Of a DNA stretch of 64,000 nt, positions 30,003-41,371 are shown piece after piece (positions within the stretch are counted from its first letter, which is position 1; each line of letters begins with the position of its first letter). Source of the DNA: Chondrosia reniformis. Taxonomy: Eukaryota; Porifera; Demospongiae; Chondrillida; Chondrillidae. Below the pieces are notes generated by a model. That model was not told where the DNA came from. It saw only the letters and a list, made by a program, of their open reading frames with translations, and made no database searches. The stretch spans positions 6,387,901 through 6,451,900 of the forward strand of contig OX359196.1 in NCBI GenBank assembly GCA_947172415.1, written 5' to 3'. The position numbers and the translations under genes were made by a program.

Positions 30003-33000
30003 ATGTCAGCTTTTGGTAGTGGACTGGGCACACTTGGTAGTACTTCGCAAGCCAGCAAGCCTATGGGATTGGGCGGGATTGGTATTGGAGGAGGCCTTGG
30101 AACTGGCATTGGTGGCGGATTAGGTACTGGAGGACTGGGAGGTGGATTGGGAACTTCTGGCGGGGTGACTGGCAATCTTGGCTTAGGAGGTACTGTAGGA
30201 GGCCTGGGTACAGGCAGAGGCCTACAGATAGGAGGCACTGGTATTGAAGGCAAGCGTTCTGCTGGAAGTCTCAACTTACAAAGTGGTACAACTACTACTG
30301 GTATAGGAGGAAGTCTGGGTCTGGGGCAATCTGGAGGAGGGCTAGGTCAATCTGGAGGTCTGGGACTGGGGCAATCTGGAGGTCTGGGACTGGGGCAATC
30401 TGGAGGTCTCGGACTGGGGCAATCTGGAGGTCTGGGACTGGGGCAATCTGGAGGTCTCGGACTGGGGCAATCTGGAGGTCTCGGACTGGGGCAATCTGGA
30501 GGTCTGGGACTGGGGCAATCTGGAGGTCTGGGACTAGGGCAATCTGGAGGTCTGGGACTAGGGCAATCCGGAGGTCTCGGACTAGGGCAATCCGGAGGTC
30601 TGGGACTAGGGCAATCTGGAGGAGGTCTCGGACTAGGGCAATCTGGAGGAGGTCTGGGACTGGGGCAATCCGTAGGTCTCGGACTAGGGCAATCTGTAGG
30701 TCTCGGACTGGGGCAATCTGGAGGAGGTCTCGGACTAGGGCAATCCGGAGGTCTGGGACTGGGGCAATCTGGAGGAGGTCTGGGACTGGGGCAATCTGGA
30801 GGAGGTCTCGGACTAGGGCAATCCGGAGGTCTCGGACTGGGGCAATCTGGAGGTCTGGGAGCTGGCACTAGTGGTGGGCTTGGTCTGGGGCAGAAAGGTT
30901 TGGGTCTAGGACAGTCAGGTGGAGGTTTGGGTCTGGGGGGAAACGCAAACCTGAAAGTAGGAACTGGTACCCAACTCGGTGGCAACACTGCAGGGATGTT
31001 TGGGACAGGCCTAGGAGGGCTTGGTGCTTCAAACCAGCTCAACCAATGTGAGCATAGACATACAACTACTGATATGGAGTAGTTCTAGTTACATTTATTG
31101 AATCTGAAAATCTGAAATTGGACCTATCAGCAACGAAATTGAAATGAGATCATTCCATCAACCTAAAACTAAGTTTTCATTTTGGCACAATTTTGATTTT
31201 ATTCAATTTTCAACTCATGTCATCTATATTCTATTCAACCAGCAGTTGTAATCCTTCCTCAATATTGCTGATGAAGACCCCCACAGGGTCGAAAATTTAA
31301 ATTTTGTTGTTAATAGCTCCAATAACAGATTTTCAGATGCATACAACTACTGTAGTGTAAGTAATAGTAAACTGCACCTAGTGGACATGTTATCTTTGAA
31401 AGGGAGCATCTAAAGACAGCTTTTTGGTTAAAAATGTCGAATAAGAAGAAGTTCCTACCAAAACCTGCATCTTTTAGAATTTCACTGCTCTGTGGATTAT
31501 GTAGTATTTGCATTGTGCATGAAAAGAGGAGACTCCTGTATCTCCATCCAAAGCTCTCTCCAGGTTTAGTTCCTTATAGGCTTGTTTACAGAGTAGGCAC
31601 AGCATGTAGAAAAATGGTGTATTAGATCTTGTACAAGTTATACTATCTCTGAGAGATATGGGATAAGTGTATGTAGTTAATTGATGTTGTAATTATATTC
31701 ATAGATGCCTTTGAACAGCAGATGGCAGTGGCCAATGTGATTCCAGTGGTGTTCAGAGACGAGAGAGACCAGGTCATAAAGGAGTTTAACCAGATCCAAG
31801 CATGCTGGGGGACAGGGAAAGGATTGCTCAATGCAAGGGGGCAGTTTGTAGAATTTGGCAATGACTTTAATCGCTTCAAGGTTTGTGAGATGTAAAATAT
31901 ATTTTAGTCTGTTCTGAAATGTATATACCTAAATTAAATACTTCTTAATTAGTGCTGAAATGTATACATGTATACATACCTATGACATACATGCCTTTAT
32001 TATTGATCTCACAAAACTATAATACTACGTATATTCTATAGTAATCTGAATCAATGACATTTTCCTTACAACAAACTATTTTAACCTGTGTTGGTGCCTT
32101 CTCCTTTCCCTTTCCTGTGGTCCTTTAGTGTGTCACATACAGCCGGCTGCCGACAGCCAAGGACGAGGATGGGTTGGTTGGACTGCATCTCAACAAGAGC
32201 GAGAAGGAGGCGGAGGCTGCCTGGGGGAACCTCAGACCTGTTCTCCAAAGTCTGGTAGGGCAGGCCTTTGAGATTGGTATAGAGGGATTCAGATCACTGC
32301 CAGACAGCAACTCGGAGCTGATTATATACTTCATTCAGCTAGCAACTTTGAAGAAGGTATCGGCCAACGATGCGTACAAGTTTCTCCTAAACCATCAGAA
32401 GGTACAATATTGAGCACCTACTGTTCACCTTCCAATAGTACCACTTGATAAAAAGGCTTTTTCTGTTTGACAAAAGTTTGTAAGTATCAATCTCTTCTCC
32501 AATTCATGGAGAAGATTTACTTTGACCTTTAATTATTAAAGTCCCATTTCTCTTAGAACAAGTTAGAACCACAAGGGATTGTAGCAGTATACCCTAAGTT
32601 GGGGATAGAGGAGTCGCTACTGAAGAGCTACCTGGATTCTCCTCCAATGGGATTCACACAGATGTACTGGGAGCAGGTGAAGGAACAGAATCCTGACCCA
32701 ACCAGGTGGGCGGGGATTAGCTGATGCACCGCCCACTCAAAGGAGTGGGTAAAGTGTCTTAAACTTTTGTTGGTCTCTGGTTGATGAAAAGTTAACTACT
32801 AAATGAATAATTAAATTGTGAATAGCTAAAGTGTCACCACTTTAAGATTCCAAGGAATTGCTTGATAATTACTACACGTACAGGTGGATCTTATTTATAA
32901 TTCCCCAACCTATAAGGAGCATCTTAAAATGTCCGCCAGAACTCCAATAGTATAGTCTGAGCCACTTATGTCTGCTATATGGCCCAGTCGAACAGAAGAA

Positions 33001-35553
33001 TAAAGAGAAGACTCTTGTATCTTCATCCAAAGTTTTCACTAGGTTTAGTTCCCGATGGGCCTTTTACTGTGGAATTGATTTAGTAGGAAAATGGTGTTTT
33101 AGATTGCTGATGAAGAAGCTGTGTATACATTGGAGGTCGTATTTGGATCTGTGTTGAACAGTGTTTATACTATCTCCAGGTTCATACCAGTCCCTATTGT
33201 ACTATATCCAGGTTCATACCAGTCCCTATTGTACTATCTCCAGGTTCATACCAGTCCCTATTGTACTATATCCAGGCTCATACCAGTCCCTATTGTACTA
33301 TCTCCAGGTTCATACCAGTCCCTATTGTACTATATCCAGGTTCATACCAGTCCCTATTGTACTATATCCAGGCTCATACCAGTCCCTATTATACTATCTC
33401 CAGGTTCATACCAGTCCCTATTGTACTATATCCAGGTTCATACCAGTCCCTATTGTACTATATCCAGGTTCATACCAGTCCCTATTGTACTATCTCCAGG
33501 TTCATACCAGTCCCTATTGTACTATATCCAGGCTCATACCAGTCCCTATTGTACTATATCCAGGTTCATACCAGTCCCTATTGTACTATATCCAGGCTCA
33601 TACCAGTCCCTATTATACTATCTCCAGGTTCATACCAGTCCCTATTGTACTATATCCAGGCTCATACCAGTCCCTATTGTACTATATCCAGGCTCATACC
33701 AGTCCCTATTGTACTATATCCAGGCTCATACCAGTCCCTATTGTACTATATCCAGGCTCATACCAGTCCCTATTGTCGGGTTTGGCCAGCTCCTGCAGAG
33801 AATGAAGCAGCAGCAAGAAGAGAGCAAGATCCAGTTGACTAGATTACAGGTACGTACCCAGTGTGACGGATACACCCCTTTACCTATTATGAGTGCACAT
33901 ACATATAAAGGATATCCTTGTGTATTGGAGAAGCTAACACGGAGAGTGACAACCAGGGTTGGTATATGTGGCTGAGAAAATTACATTTATCTCTGTAGAC
34001 ACACATCTTACACAAGTTTAATTGTTAGAATTTCCTATTCCTAATAAAGTACTATCTCTGTAGATGTCGCTACTAGGAAATCCTACTGACGACCGGTCAT
34101 GCCTTGTGCTGTGGTGTGGTAGCTAGCAATACTGGTACATTGTGTTATTTTTTTGGTGATTGTTCTCCTCACTGTCGTAGTTGATTGGTCAAGAAATCAG
34201 TGACTTGGATAGGAAGCATGCTTTGACAGTCACCAAGATCTCCCAAGCCCGCAGGAAATTGAAGGAACTTAACACTAGAGTGTTAAAAGTTAGTAAACAC
34301 TCTATTACTTAATGAAGAGGTACTCACCAGACTAGTGTATCCAGTGTCTTTGGAACTTTAATGCTATTAATATACATGGAGTGGCTATCTGCTTGTAATA
34401 CTTTTTGTTATATTTCTCTGAACATGAGTAGTCACACTACATATTACATTTTCTCTCATGATTTGCCAAAATGGTCCTTCCCCTTGATTCTTGATGCACA
34501 GCTGATGGTGGCTCAGGAAGTGCATAGAAAAACTGGATATTCATTGTTTGAAGAAGAAGAATTGTTGAGGTCGGTATCGTTAAATAAGATATTATTAATC
34601 ATCATTTTGTGAATGAAAAGCATTTCTTTCCTTGATTGTGGTTTTAGAGTTGGCCTAGATTCAATTCAGTCTGAACTGAAGGACCCTGCCAACTATAGGG
34701 TAAGTACTAACAAGGCGGTAAATGTATATTCTTGTAACATTCTCTGTTTCTGTGGTCAGTTCTGGTTTGTGGCTAAAGCTTATTTACTTGTACTCACTTT
34801 GTATGTACTCATTTAAGTTTCAAAGGATTACTAAGGAAATGCTCACTTGTCAATTGTGTACTGTGATGTACAGGCAGCATAGCATTCCTTCCATGTGACC
34901 CTTTTGATAAACCAAATGCCTTCCGTTTCCTTTCTTGTTTGTTTCAGCAATTCATGGTTTAGTCTATTATTAAATCTATGATAGTAGAGTATATTATAAA
35001 AACTACATCTCCTGTTGCCATGGTAGCATGACCATTCTATTTTGTAATGTATAATAGATGCAATGTCAACATTTTGCAAGCCACTGTGTGTGGTGTGGTA
35101 TTTATATGGTAGCAACAATTACATTTATATGGATTCTGGTCTGTCAATGGAATCCTCTTATTTTGAGAGATTAGAGTGGTTTATTCATCTACGCCATTTT
35201 GTTTGTCCCTTTATAGGGAAGGTTGAATGAGTTAATGTCTCAAGTTCGTTTGCAGTCACAGAGTCTTGTCTCACGGCCTAGCAGGCATCTCTCACTGGAT
35301 GCAGCTGTTCTCGAGGAGTACAAGCAGGTGAGAGGATTCGATCCATTTACTTATTACAGGAAATGACTCTATTTTGTAGTATCTGAAAAGTGCACCCTAG
35401 TCAGATACAACGTTTAGATGGCTTCCACACTCATTTATTTTGCAGGTTATAAAGGAGCAACAGAAAGGAATTAGCCATCTTGTAAATATTATTAAAGAAG
35501 ATTCGGAAGATTTGTCGACTTTACAAGAAGAACTCTTGAAGAACAACTCATAG
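30003..35553 (+). CDS. NUP54: Nucleoporin NUP54 with LG-rich N-terminal repeats
   Basis: Ten exons close in frame to 727 aa: 30003-31047, 31705-31880, 32129-32401, 32557-32705, 33756-33849, 34181-34288, 34502-34569, 34648-34699, 35217-35327 and 35446-35553. The structured part is clear: [62 protein letters not shown], then coiled-coil segments [16 protein letters not shown] and [19 protein letters not shown]54 belongs to the central channel NUP62-58-54 complex. Residues 1-348 are Gly/Leu/Gln/Ser repeats (GLGLGQSGG) with only two FG dipeptides. Exon 5 must start at 33756, the last of about 19 near-identical copies of its own 3' splice site. Confidence 0.92.
30314..30870 (+). repeat. 24-bp coding minisatellite of NUP54
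   Basis: A 24-bp unit encoding GLGLGQSG (GGTCTGGGACTGGGGCAATC plus TGGA) is repeated over 20 times. Some units carry an extra GGA codon, and variants include GTC TCG, ACTAGG and CCGGA. The frame is preserved throughout. The antisense proline-rich ORF (PPDCPSPR) is an artefact. Confidence 0.93.
31268..31294 (+). ncRNA. Hammerhead-like motif, degraded
   Basis: CTGATGA (31268-31274), A, GACCC/GGGTC with loop CCACA, then GAAA. Core blocks match, but stem I does not pair with the flanks and the extra A is present. It belongs to the same repeat type as 15128 and 19326, and lies in NUP54 intron 1. Confidence 0.3.
31390..31625 (+). repeat. Interspersed repeat, copy 1 (NUP54 intron 1)
   Basis: The conserved core is about 110 bp: CTCCTGTATCTCCATCCAAA, GCTCTCTCCAGGTTTAGTTC, then a block ending AAAAATGGTGTATTAGAT. 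The same core occurs at 32920-33110 and, inverted, at 38830-39120. The upstream parts differ between copies. No coding capacity is credible. Confidence 0.65.
32920..33110 (+). repeat. Interspersed repeat, copy 2 (NUP54 intron 4)
   Basis: It shares GAGCATCT, CTCTTGTATCTTCATCCAAA, AGGTTTAGTTCC and GGAAAATGGTGTTTTAGAT with the copy at 31390-31625, in the same order and orientation. It sits directly upstream of the splice-site minisatellite. Confidence 0.6.
33172..33776 (+). repeat. 32-bp minisatellite repeating the exon 5 acceptor of NUP54
   Basis: About 19 copies of a 32-bp unit: CTATATCCAG then GYTCATACCAGTCCCTATTGT then A. The last copy is the real intron end (TATATCCAG) plus the first 21 bases of exon 5 (GCTCATACCAGTCCCTATTG), after which exon sequence CGGGTTTGG continues. 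Variants are CTATCTCCAG, GTTCATA for GCTCATA, and TTATACT for TTGTACT. As 32 is not a multiple of 3, use of an upstream copy would in most cases shift the frame. Confidence 0.95.
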
Positions 35554-35632
35554 AAATACTATTTTAGAGACCGTTACGGCTTTTTAATATATCGAGGCGT
35601 TAATTCGTTAGGGCGTTAGCGTGGCAAGGACA

Positions 35633-38600
35633 ATGGAAGGCAGAAACTTGGTGGAAGTGTTCAGAGCTCTGGTACCGGCACTTAGCTATGCCACTCACAA
35701 AGGACAGGCTGGTAGAATTGGTGTGGTCGGAGGATCTATAGAGTGAGTGTCACGTGTGACGGTAAGCTTCGTTCAATCCACTGACTACTGTCGGATCGCA
35801 GATATACCTAAGTAGACTTATTCTTCGTGTAGCAGAACGTAGTAGTCACTTAAAATTGACAGAATAGTAGATATTTAAGCAGGCAGCTGGAAATCTCTTG
35901 GACATACTTTGCTTGAGGAGGACCTGGACGGGACAGTTTGTACTTTACATGCTCGTTGAGCCCGCTATGCTGGTTCATTAGCATAATGGAATTACGAGTT
36001 GCAGACCACTCTCAATTGTGATACATGCATACACTCAAATGTTGTTGTCCCATCATGTCCTGCTATGCTGCATTACATGCTCTACTGGAGTCTGTTCCTC
36101 TGTTATAGGTATACAGGGGCCCCATACTTTGCAGCCATGTCAGCAATGAGAGTAGTGAGTTTGTATACTATATAGGGTGCACTCTGATTTCCTGTTGGCT
36201 GTCTGCATTAAACCACTTATGCATGAGTCAGCCCCACTCTTAGTTATTAAGACCCACCAGTTATGGATGAGTCAGCCCCAGCATAAATTATGGTCATCAA
36301 TTGAAGTGTGAATCCTGGAACAATTTTGTGATTCAGTGATCTGATATATTAAATGTGCTACATTTGAATGATGTGAATACTTTTTGTCTCATATCATATA
36401 ATCTAGTATGGGGGTGTGGCTGGCACGGTGGGTGTGGCTGAATATGATAGCTATGTACATGATAAGGGTATAGCAATCCCTTTGTATTAAATTCTTCTCA
36501 TCTCTGTGTTGCACCAGTTGTGATAGATAGATACGTAGGCCACAACTGCAGTAGATTACAACTCCTTTGTACTTTCTTTGCAAGGAATGGTATAAGAGTA
36601 GATTTGGTAGACTGGCCATTTGGATTTGTACACTTTCAGTATATAGACCAGTGTATATATTCACTTGAAGTGTTTCTAAACACTACATGTGGTTTAATAG
36701 TAACCCTGTCAAGTGATTCTTGTGAATGCTTCAATACAGGCTAGACTCCTCGGCTGTGCCAAGCTGAAGGACACCTGGTATATTCAGTATTGTTACACGT
36801 GCTACCTTGTACTCACTCTGTAGGGGGCGGATCTGTCCCACGTGTTCTGTCCAGCCCATGCTGCTACAGTAATCAAGTCTTACAGTCCGGATCTTATTGT
36901 CCACCCGCTCCTGTGAGTTTCTGGCAGCTTGATATGCGTACATGTGAGGGTAGCAGTAGAAGAATTGAGATGATGAATTACAACTACTTTCTGCGTTTTG
37001 AGCCTCCACTAGTTGTATGTAATAGTAAAGGCCTGTTTACCTCAATAACCCTTTATGAAAAGGAAATACAGTGTATTTGAGAATATATATTGCCAAGGAT
37101 CTCTTATTATAACAGAAACTGAAAGTCATATTTTTAACTTTATGACCCCCCTCTCTATTCTTGTTAACTTTTACCTTCACGTTGGATGTGAATGAGTTGG
37201 GATATGATGCATTGAAATACTTCCTCTTTGTGTTTATAGTAATGATAATTCAATGGAATCAGTTCCTCTAATATCTTCTTGGTTTGGACGCCTTCATGCT
37301 GTGAATTTGGGGCCTGGACTTGGTAGATCGCCCAGCAGCTTACAGACAGCAAAGGTAATCTCTACCAAAAATGTAATCACGCAGAACTCAACACTTTTGT
37401 GTAAATTTATTATGCAGAACAGTCTAAATTCCTAGTAACTGATATAATTGAAGTATTTTTATTATTGTATGTAACAGCGACCTCCTACTGAGGAGAAGAG
37501 CTGCATGATTAATTGAATTGAATTTAATACCTTTTGGTGATTATTCTTTTGACACGTTTATGTGGTCTAAGAAGGTATCACGGTTCACTGTTAGCTTCAA
37601 TTATAATATTTTTTGACCCAAAAGTCGTTGAAATATGAGCCAAATATCCCGGGGGTAAGTCTGATACAGAATGCCTTACTCTATTGTACATATGTACTTG
37701 TTGAACAACTGCTAAAATTGAGCCTTAACAACAGAATTCTTAAAGAATGTGTCAAGCCATGGAATATCTGTAACAAGATGAGATGATAGTAGTGTTTGTA
37801 TATGAACCTGAATTGTTGTACACAGAAATCAATTTCTGATTAATTTTTACTAGGCTATTACGAGCTTTATCTCTTCAGTTCACTGTACTATTCATATATT
37901 CATACCATCCTATTAATTGAGAAATTCTCTTTAAATTGTTGCTTTTCAGTTATCTTGTTATGTAATGCGAGTATAGTGCCAAATCAGCTCTCCATTTCAA
38001 CATATTTAGAGTTTATGCAGTGTGTCCTATGTGAACCTGTTACTTGGCTGATTGTGTCATTAATGTGTGGTACCACCATTAGCATGTGAACCTGTTACTT
38101 GGCTGATTGTGTCATTAATGTGTGGTACCGCCATTAACATGTGAACCTGTTACTTGACTGATTGTGTCATTAATGTGTGGTACCACCATTAACATGTGAA
38201 TCTGTTACTTGGTAGACTGTGTCATTAATGTGTGGTAATATGATCCTCTATTTAGGGCCTGCTCTGGTCAGCTGTTATGCAACAGAAACCACTTGTTGTG
38301 GATGCTGTAAGTTTGGCATATCCAGCTGCATACATGATATGTTATATACATTCTTTAATAATGTGCTTAATTGACATTTTTATAATTTACAAAGATAGAA
38401 GACACTATACTTTGACAAATGCTTTGTATATCTAGTGTGTGAACGGCGGAGAAATGATTATTTAGTACTTAGCATAGTATTTTCATTTTAATGATTTCAT
38501 CTTTAAAAACTGACCACAATTTTCAAATTTAAAAAGTATTTAGGAAGTCATTAAGATTTTGTTTTTTGGCTCCATTTTCAATATTATAGGATGGCTTATT

Positions 38601-39798
38601 TCTGCTGTCACAAGAACCTGATTTGGTCAAGAATTATGAGAAGGCTGTATTAACACCAAATATGATGGAGATGAAAAGGCTATATTTTGCTGTTTTCAAA
38701 GAGGATATTCCTAATATGGAGCCCATAGAGAATGCTGTCAAGAATCTGGCATGTCGGCTTGGCCATGTAACAATTATTTTGAAAGGAGAAGAAGACATTA
38801 TTACTAATGGAAAAAGTGTGTAATTGAGACACTGACACATGAAAAATCTAATACACCATTTTCCTACATGCTGTACCTATTCTGTAAAAAAGCCTATAGG
38901 GGAACTAAACCTGGAGAGAGCTTTGGATGAAGATACAGGTCCTGGAGTCTTTTCTTTCTTCTTTTCCTTTCTTTCATCTTCTTTTTCACTGGGTCAGACA
39001 GCTGTTTCTGGGAATTCCACCCTTCCTCGGTGATCTGGGAGTCTTTGTCTTTTTTATCTTCATCTTCTGTGAATCCTTGGCTCTCTATGCTAAATCTAGG
39101 GGCATGTGGATTGTGTAATGTTAATCTTAAAATTTGCATTGAAAGATGTAAATATTGTGTTCTACCTTGATAAACTTTGCAATATCTTATAAGTATTCAC
39201 CATCTCTGATCTATACGTAGGTATCTTTAGGTGTACCCTGCCTGGTTGTCCTCGGAGATGTGGAGGTCAAGGTGATCTTCTCTCTGGAGTACTGACAGTA
39301 TTTCTTTACTGGGCTTACCAAAATAGGTGAGTTTACATACCATGCAGTTACATATAAATGAGTGGTGTTACATTATAAGTAAGTAGCAGCTTGGGATGGC
39401 CTACGTAGCTATTTATAATGTAACTTTGTACTTATGGAGTTGAGGATATCCTGTCAGTATTGGGATGAGCATTTTCTGTGCCAGGCTTTTTTTCCTTTTT
39501 TGTGTTTATCTCTAAACTTTACCTCCATATACATAGTAGAACATGTTAAATACTGTAGATATGGGTTTATATGTTTCCTTCATTTTGTAAATTTAGCTCT
39601 GAAATATCTGGTCAAGCTGATCTACATTCAAAGCTTGCTTCTCTTCCTGCGCCAATCTTGGCTTCCTATTCTGCTTGTCACTTGATCAAGTTGTGCAGCC
39701 AAACTGCATTTGAGAAGCACAAGCGATCAATGGTTGCCTCCGACATGCTATCTGAACTGCCTCATATATTTGATCAGCTTTTTGAAAACGTTAAATAA
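35633..39798 (+). CDS. NAXD: ATP-dependent NAD(P)H-hydrate dehydratase
   Basis: Eight exons close in frame to 314 aa: 35633-35742, 36109-36154, 36824-36912, 37240-37354, 38256-38306, 38590-38815, 39221-39326 and 39597-39798. Family signatures in order: [101 protein letters not shown] (nucleotide site and catalytic Asp) and the C-terminal [10 protein letters not shown] with [14 protein letters not shown]. The enzyme repairs hydrated NAD(P)H. The N-terminus has no clear mitochondrial presequence, so the product may be cytosolic. The AG-GT phase at exon 6/7 (AAAAA/GTGTGT) is required to read GGQGD in frame. The poly(A) signal AATAAA overlaps the stop codon (39794-39799). Confidence 0.92.
38020..38240 (+). 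repeat. Tandem repeat of about 55 bp, 4 copies
   Basis: Four copies of a unit with GTGAACCTGTTACTTGGCTG and ATTGTGTCATTAATGTGTGG then TACCACCATTA lie in NAXD intron 4, just before exon 5. The last copy is truncated and diverged. Confidence 0.88.
38830..39120 (-). repeat. Interspersed repeat, copy 3 (NAXD intron 6, inverted)
   Basis: On the minus strand this copy reads ACCTGTATCTTCATCCAAAG, CTCTCTCCAGGTTTAGTTCC and ends with GGAAAATGGTGTATTAGATT, as in the two NUP54 copies. Its unique part has an open stretch with [11 protein letters not shown], but it has no other sign of being a gene. Confidence 0.65.
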
Positions 39799-40011
39799 AC
39801 GTTAATATTGCTAATTTGTTTAACTAACAATTACATGTTTGATTGAATTCATTCACTCTTTTTAATTATTGAAAGACACATTTTTAATCACAGTCTTAGG
39901 CATTGTACATATATAGATTTAATGATTTATTAGCAAGTTGGAAACAATGGCAATATGGAAGTGTTTCTGTTGCTTGGAGATTTACAGTAGAGGTTTTTAT
40001 ATACATTTTAT

Positions 40012-41023
40012 TTAGCTCCTTGGGGCAGATCCTATTCCCAAATTGCTACCAACAGATCCTATTGTTCTTTGTAACTCGTAATTCAGTTTCTTGTCCCTCC
40101 GGTCTTGGAACCAATACACGTATCCCTGCTTAGCTCTCTCGTTGTAGCTGGACGGGGTATAAACTTTGGTTGCATATCCTTTGGAGTCCCTTGGAGGTGG
40201 CCTCTTTACTAGTCCAGGATTGTGCAGCTCTTGTCTAAGGAGCTTGTTGAATTTTGGATCTCCAACAGGAGCTACGGTGCCAACCGGTGTAATCACATTT
40301 CTGTACACCGAAGGTGTTCCGTTGGACCTTAGAAGTGCTGAAGTGCAAGTTCTTTTGGACTTTCTCTTCCCATATGACACTACTAAAGGGGAAAAGGAGC
40401 TACACTGAGGGTATTATACTCCATATATAGACCATACGTACACTCAAACGGCTAGATTTCTTATATACACATAAATTGAGTCAGGAATTTGAAGATTTTG
40501 AATTTGAATCATTTCAACTGCTATCGACAAGGAATCTAGTATTGTTATGCAACTGACCGTCGTCATCTGGGTCGCAGAACGAAATATACTGTCCGGTGGG
40601 TATTTGAGTGTGCTGGTAATACTAGACACGGTAGAAGGGGAGGAAATCGTACTACACAATCGACTTCATTCTGAGCAAATGTTAGCAAATAAACACAGAA
40701 GCAGTGTCTATTAAAGGACAATATCGCACTATGATGTTGACCCAACGCTTACCCTACACTTTTGCTTCGCCCAGTGATCCGTCAGTAACTGTCCTACTGG
40801 CTCGTATTTCGACCACTGGTGGAAACTATGTGGCGAGAAGGATATATAGTCTAGTTATCAACAAAAGCAATATGTAGGGAATAGGAGTAGATTATAATTT
40901 CCAATATATAATATATAATTCCAGCTTGGTCTGCCTGAATGTCGTCACTAACCTTTTCTTATTATTTCCTGAAAACCTGCAGAGAAAGGGAGGAGGATGA
41001 TTCCTGCTTTCCAGAAGTGACAT
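40012..41023 (-). CDS. Unrecognised 192-aa basic protein
   Basis: Four exons on the minus strand close in frame: 41023-40953, 40825-40753, 40621-40558 and 40382-40012. Phase agreement at all three introns (AAAAG/GTTAGT, GTAGG/GTAAGC, GACGACG/GTCAGT) supports the model. Notable segments are FHQWSKYEPVGQLLTDHWAK, HTQIPTGQYISFCDPDD, RSNGTPSVYRNVITPVGTVA and KQGYVYWFQDRRDKKLNYEL. No signal peptide, membrane helix or catalytic motif is seen. The Tyr/Pro/Arg-rich, loop-like composition resembles small microtubule inner proteins of cilia, but I could not name a family. The gene is divergent from the protocadherin-like gene (349 bp between start codons). Confidence 0.6.
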
Positions 41024-41371
41024 TCAGCAATACGGGGTGTGGTACAGTAACTAGCTGGTCATGAATAATACGTCATATGACGAATTAGTTTAATAATATT
41101 CATAGGTAGACATTGCAGTGGGCACATTCCAAGACTGAAGGTTGGTTCCAAACCATATACGGAGCCGCAAAAATTTTCATCTTAAACTTTGAGATACAAG
41201 GACAAATCAGTATATAGGTGAGAAAAGAAATACATCTACCCGGTACAGGAAGGACGAAAGACGCTTCCCAGTAATTTTAAATATTTGCTTTATTGCTCTA
41301 AGTTACCCGTTAATCAGTTTTTACTTTTACGGCCGCAAGCATTCGATTTGCTCCCTGGAAATTTACCAAGC
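41024..41371. other. Intergenic region with 5' UTRs of two divergent genes
   Basis: About 350 bp between divergent start codons. It contains a palindromic stretch CGTCATATGACG (41070-41081) that may be a CRE-like site. No coding sequence was identified. Confidence 0.35.

Noticed and set aside
30347..31042. Antisense 231-aa proline-rich ORF (PPDCPSPRP repeats)
   Set aside because: Reverse strand of the NUP54 coding minisatellite.
33098..33120. GATTGCTGATGAAGAAGC as another hammerhead core
   Set aside because: CTGATGA is present, but there is no stem II and no GAAA downstream.
33121..33975. Plus-strand ORFs of 193-284 aa ([19 protein letters not shown] repeats)
   Set aside because: Reading through the 32-bp splice-site minisatellite; the 96-nt superperiod keeps three frames open. 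Only the last 94 bases of the array and exon are coding in NUP54.
41285..41371. Upstream Met (41285) as the start of the protocadherin-like gene
   Set aside because: The extra 29 residues would put the signal peptide inside the protein; the Met at 41372 is followed directly by a good signal peptide.
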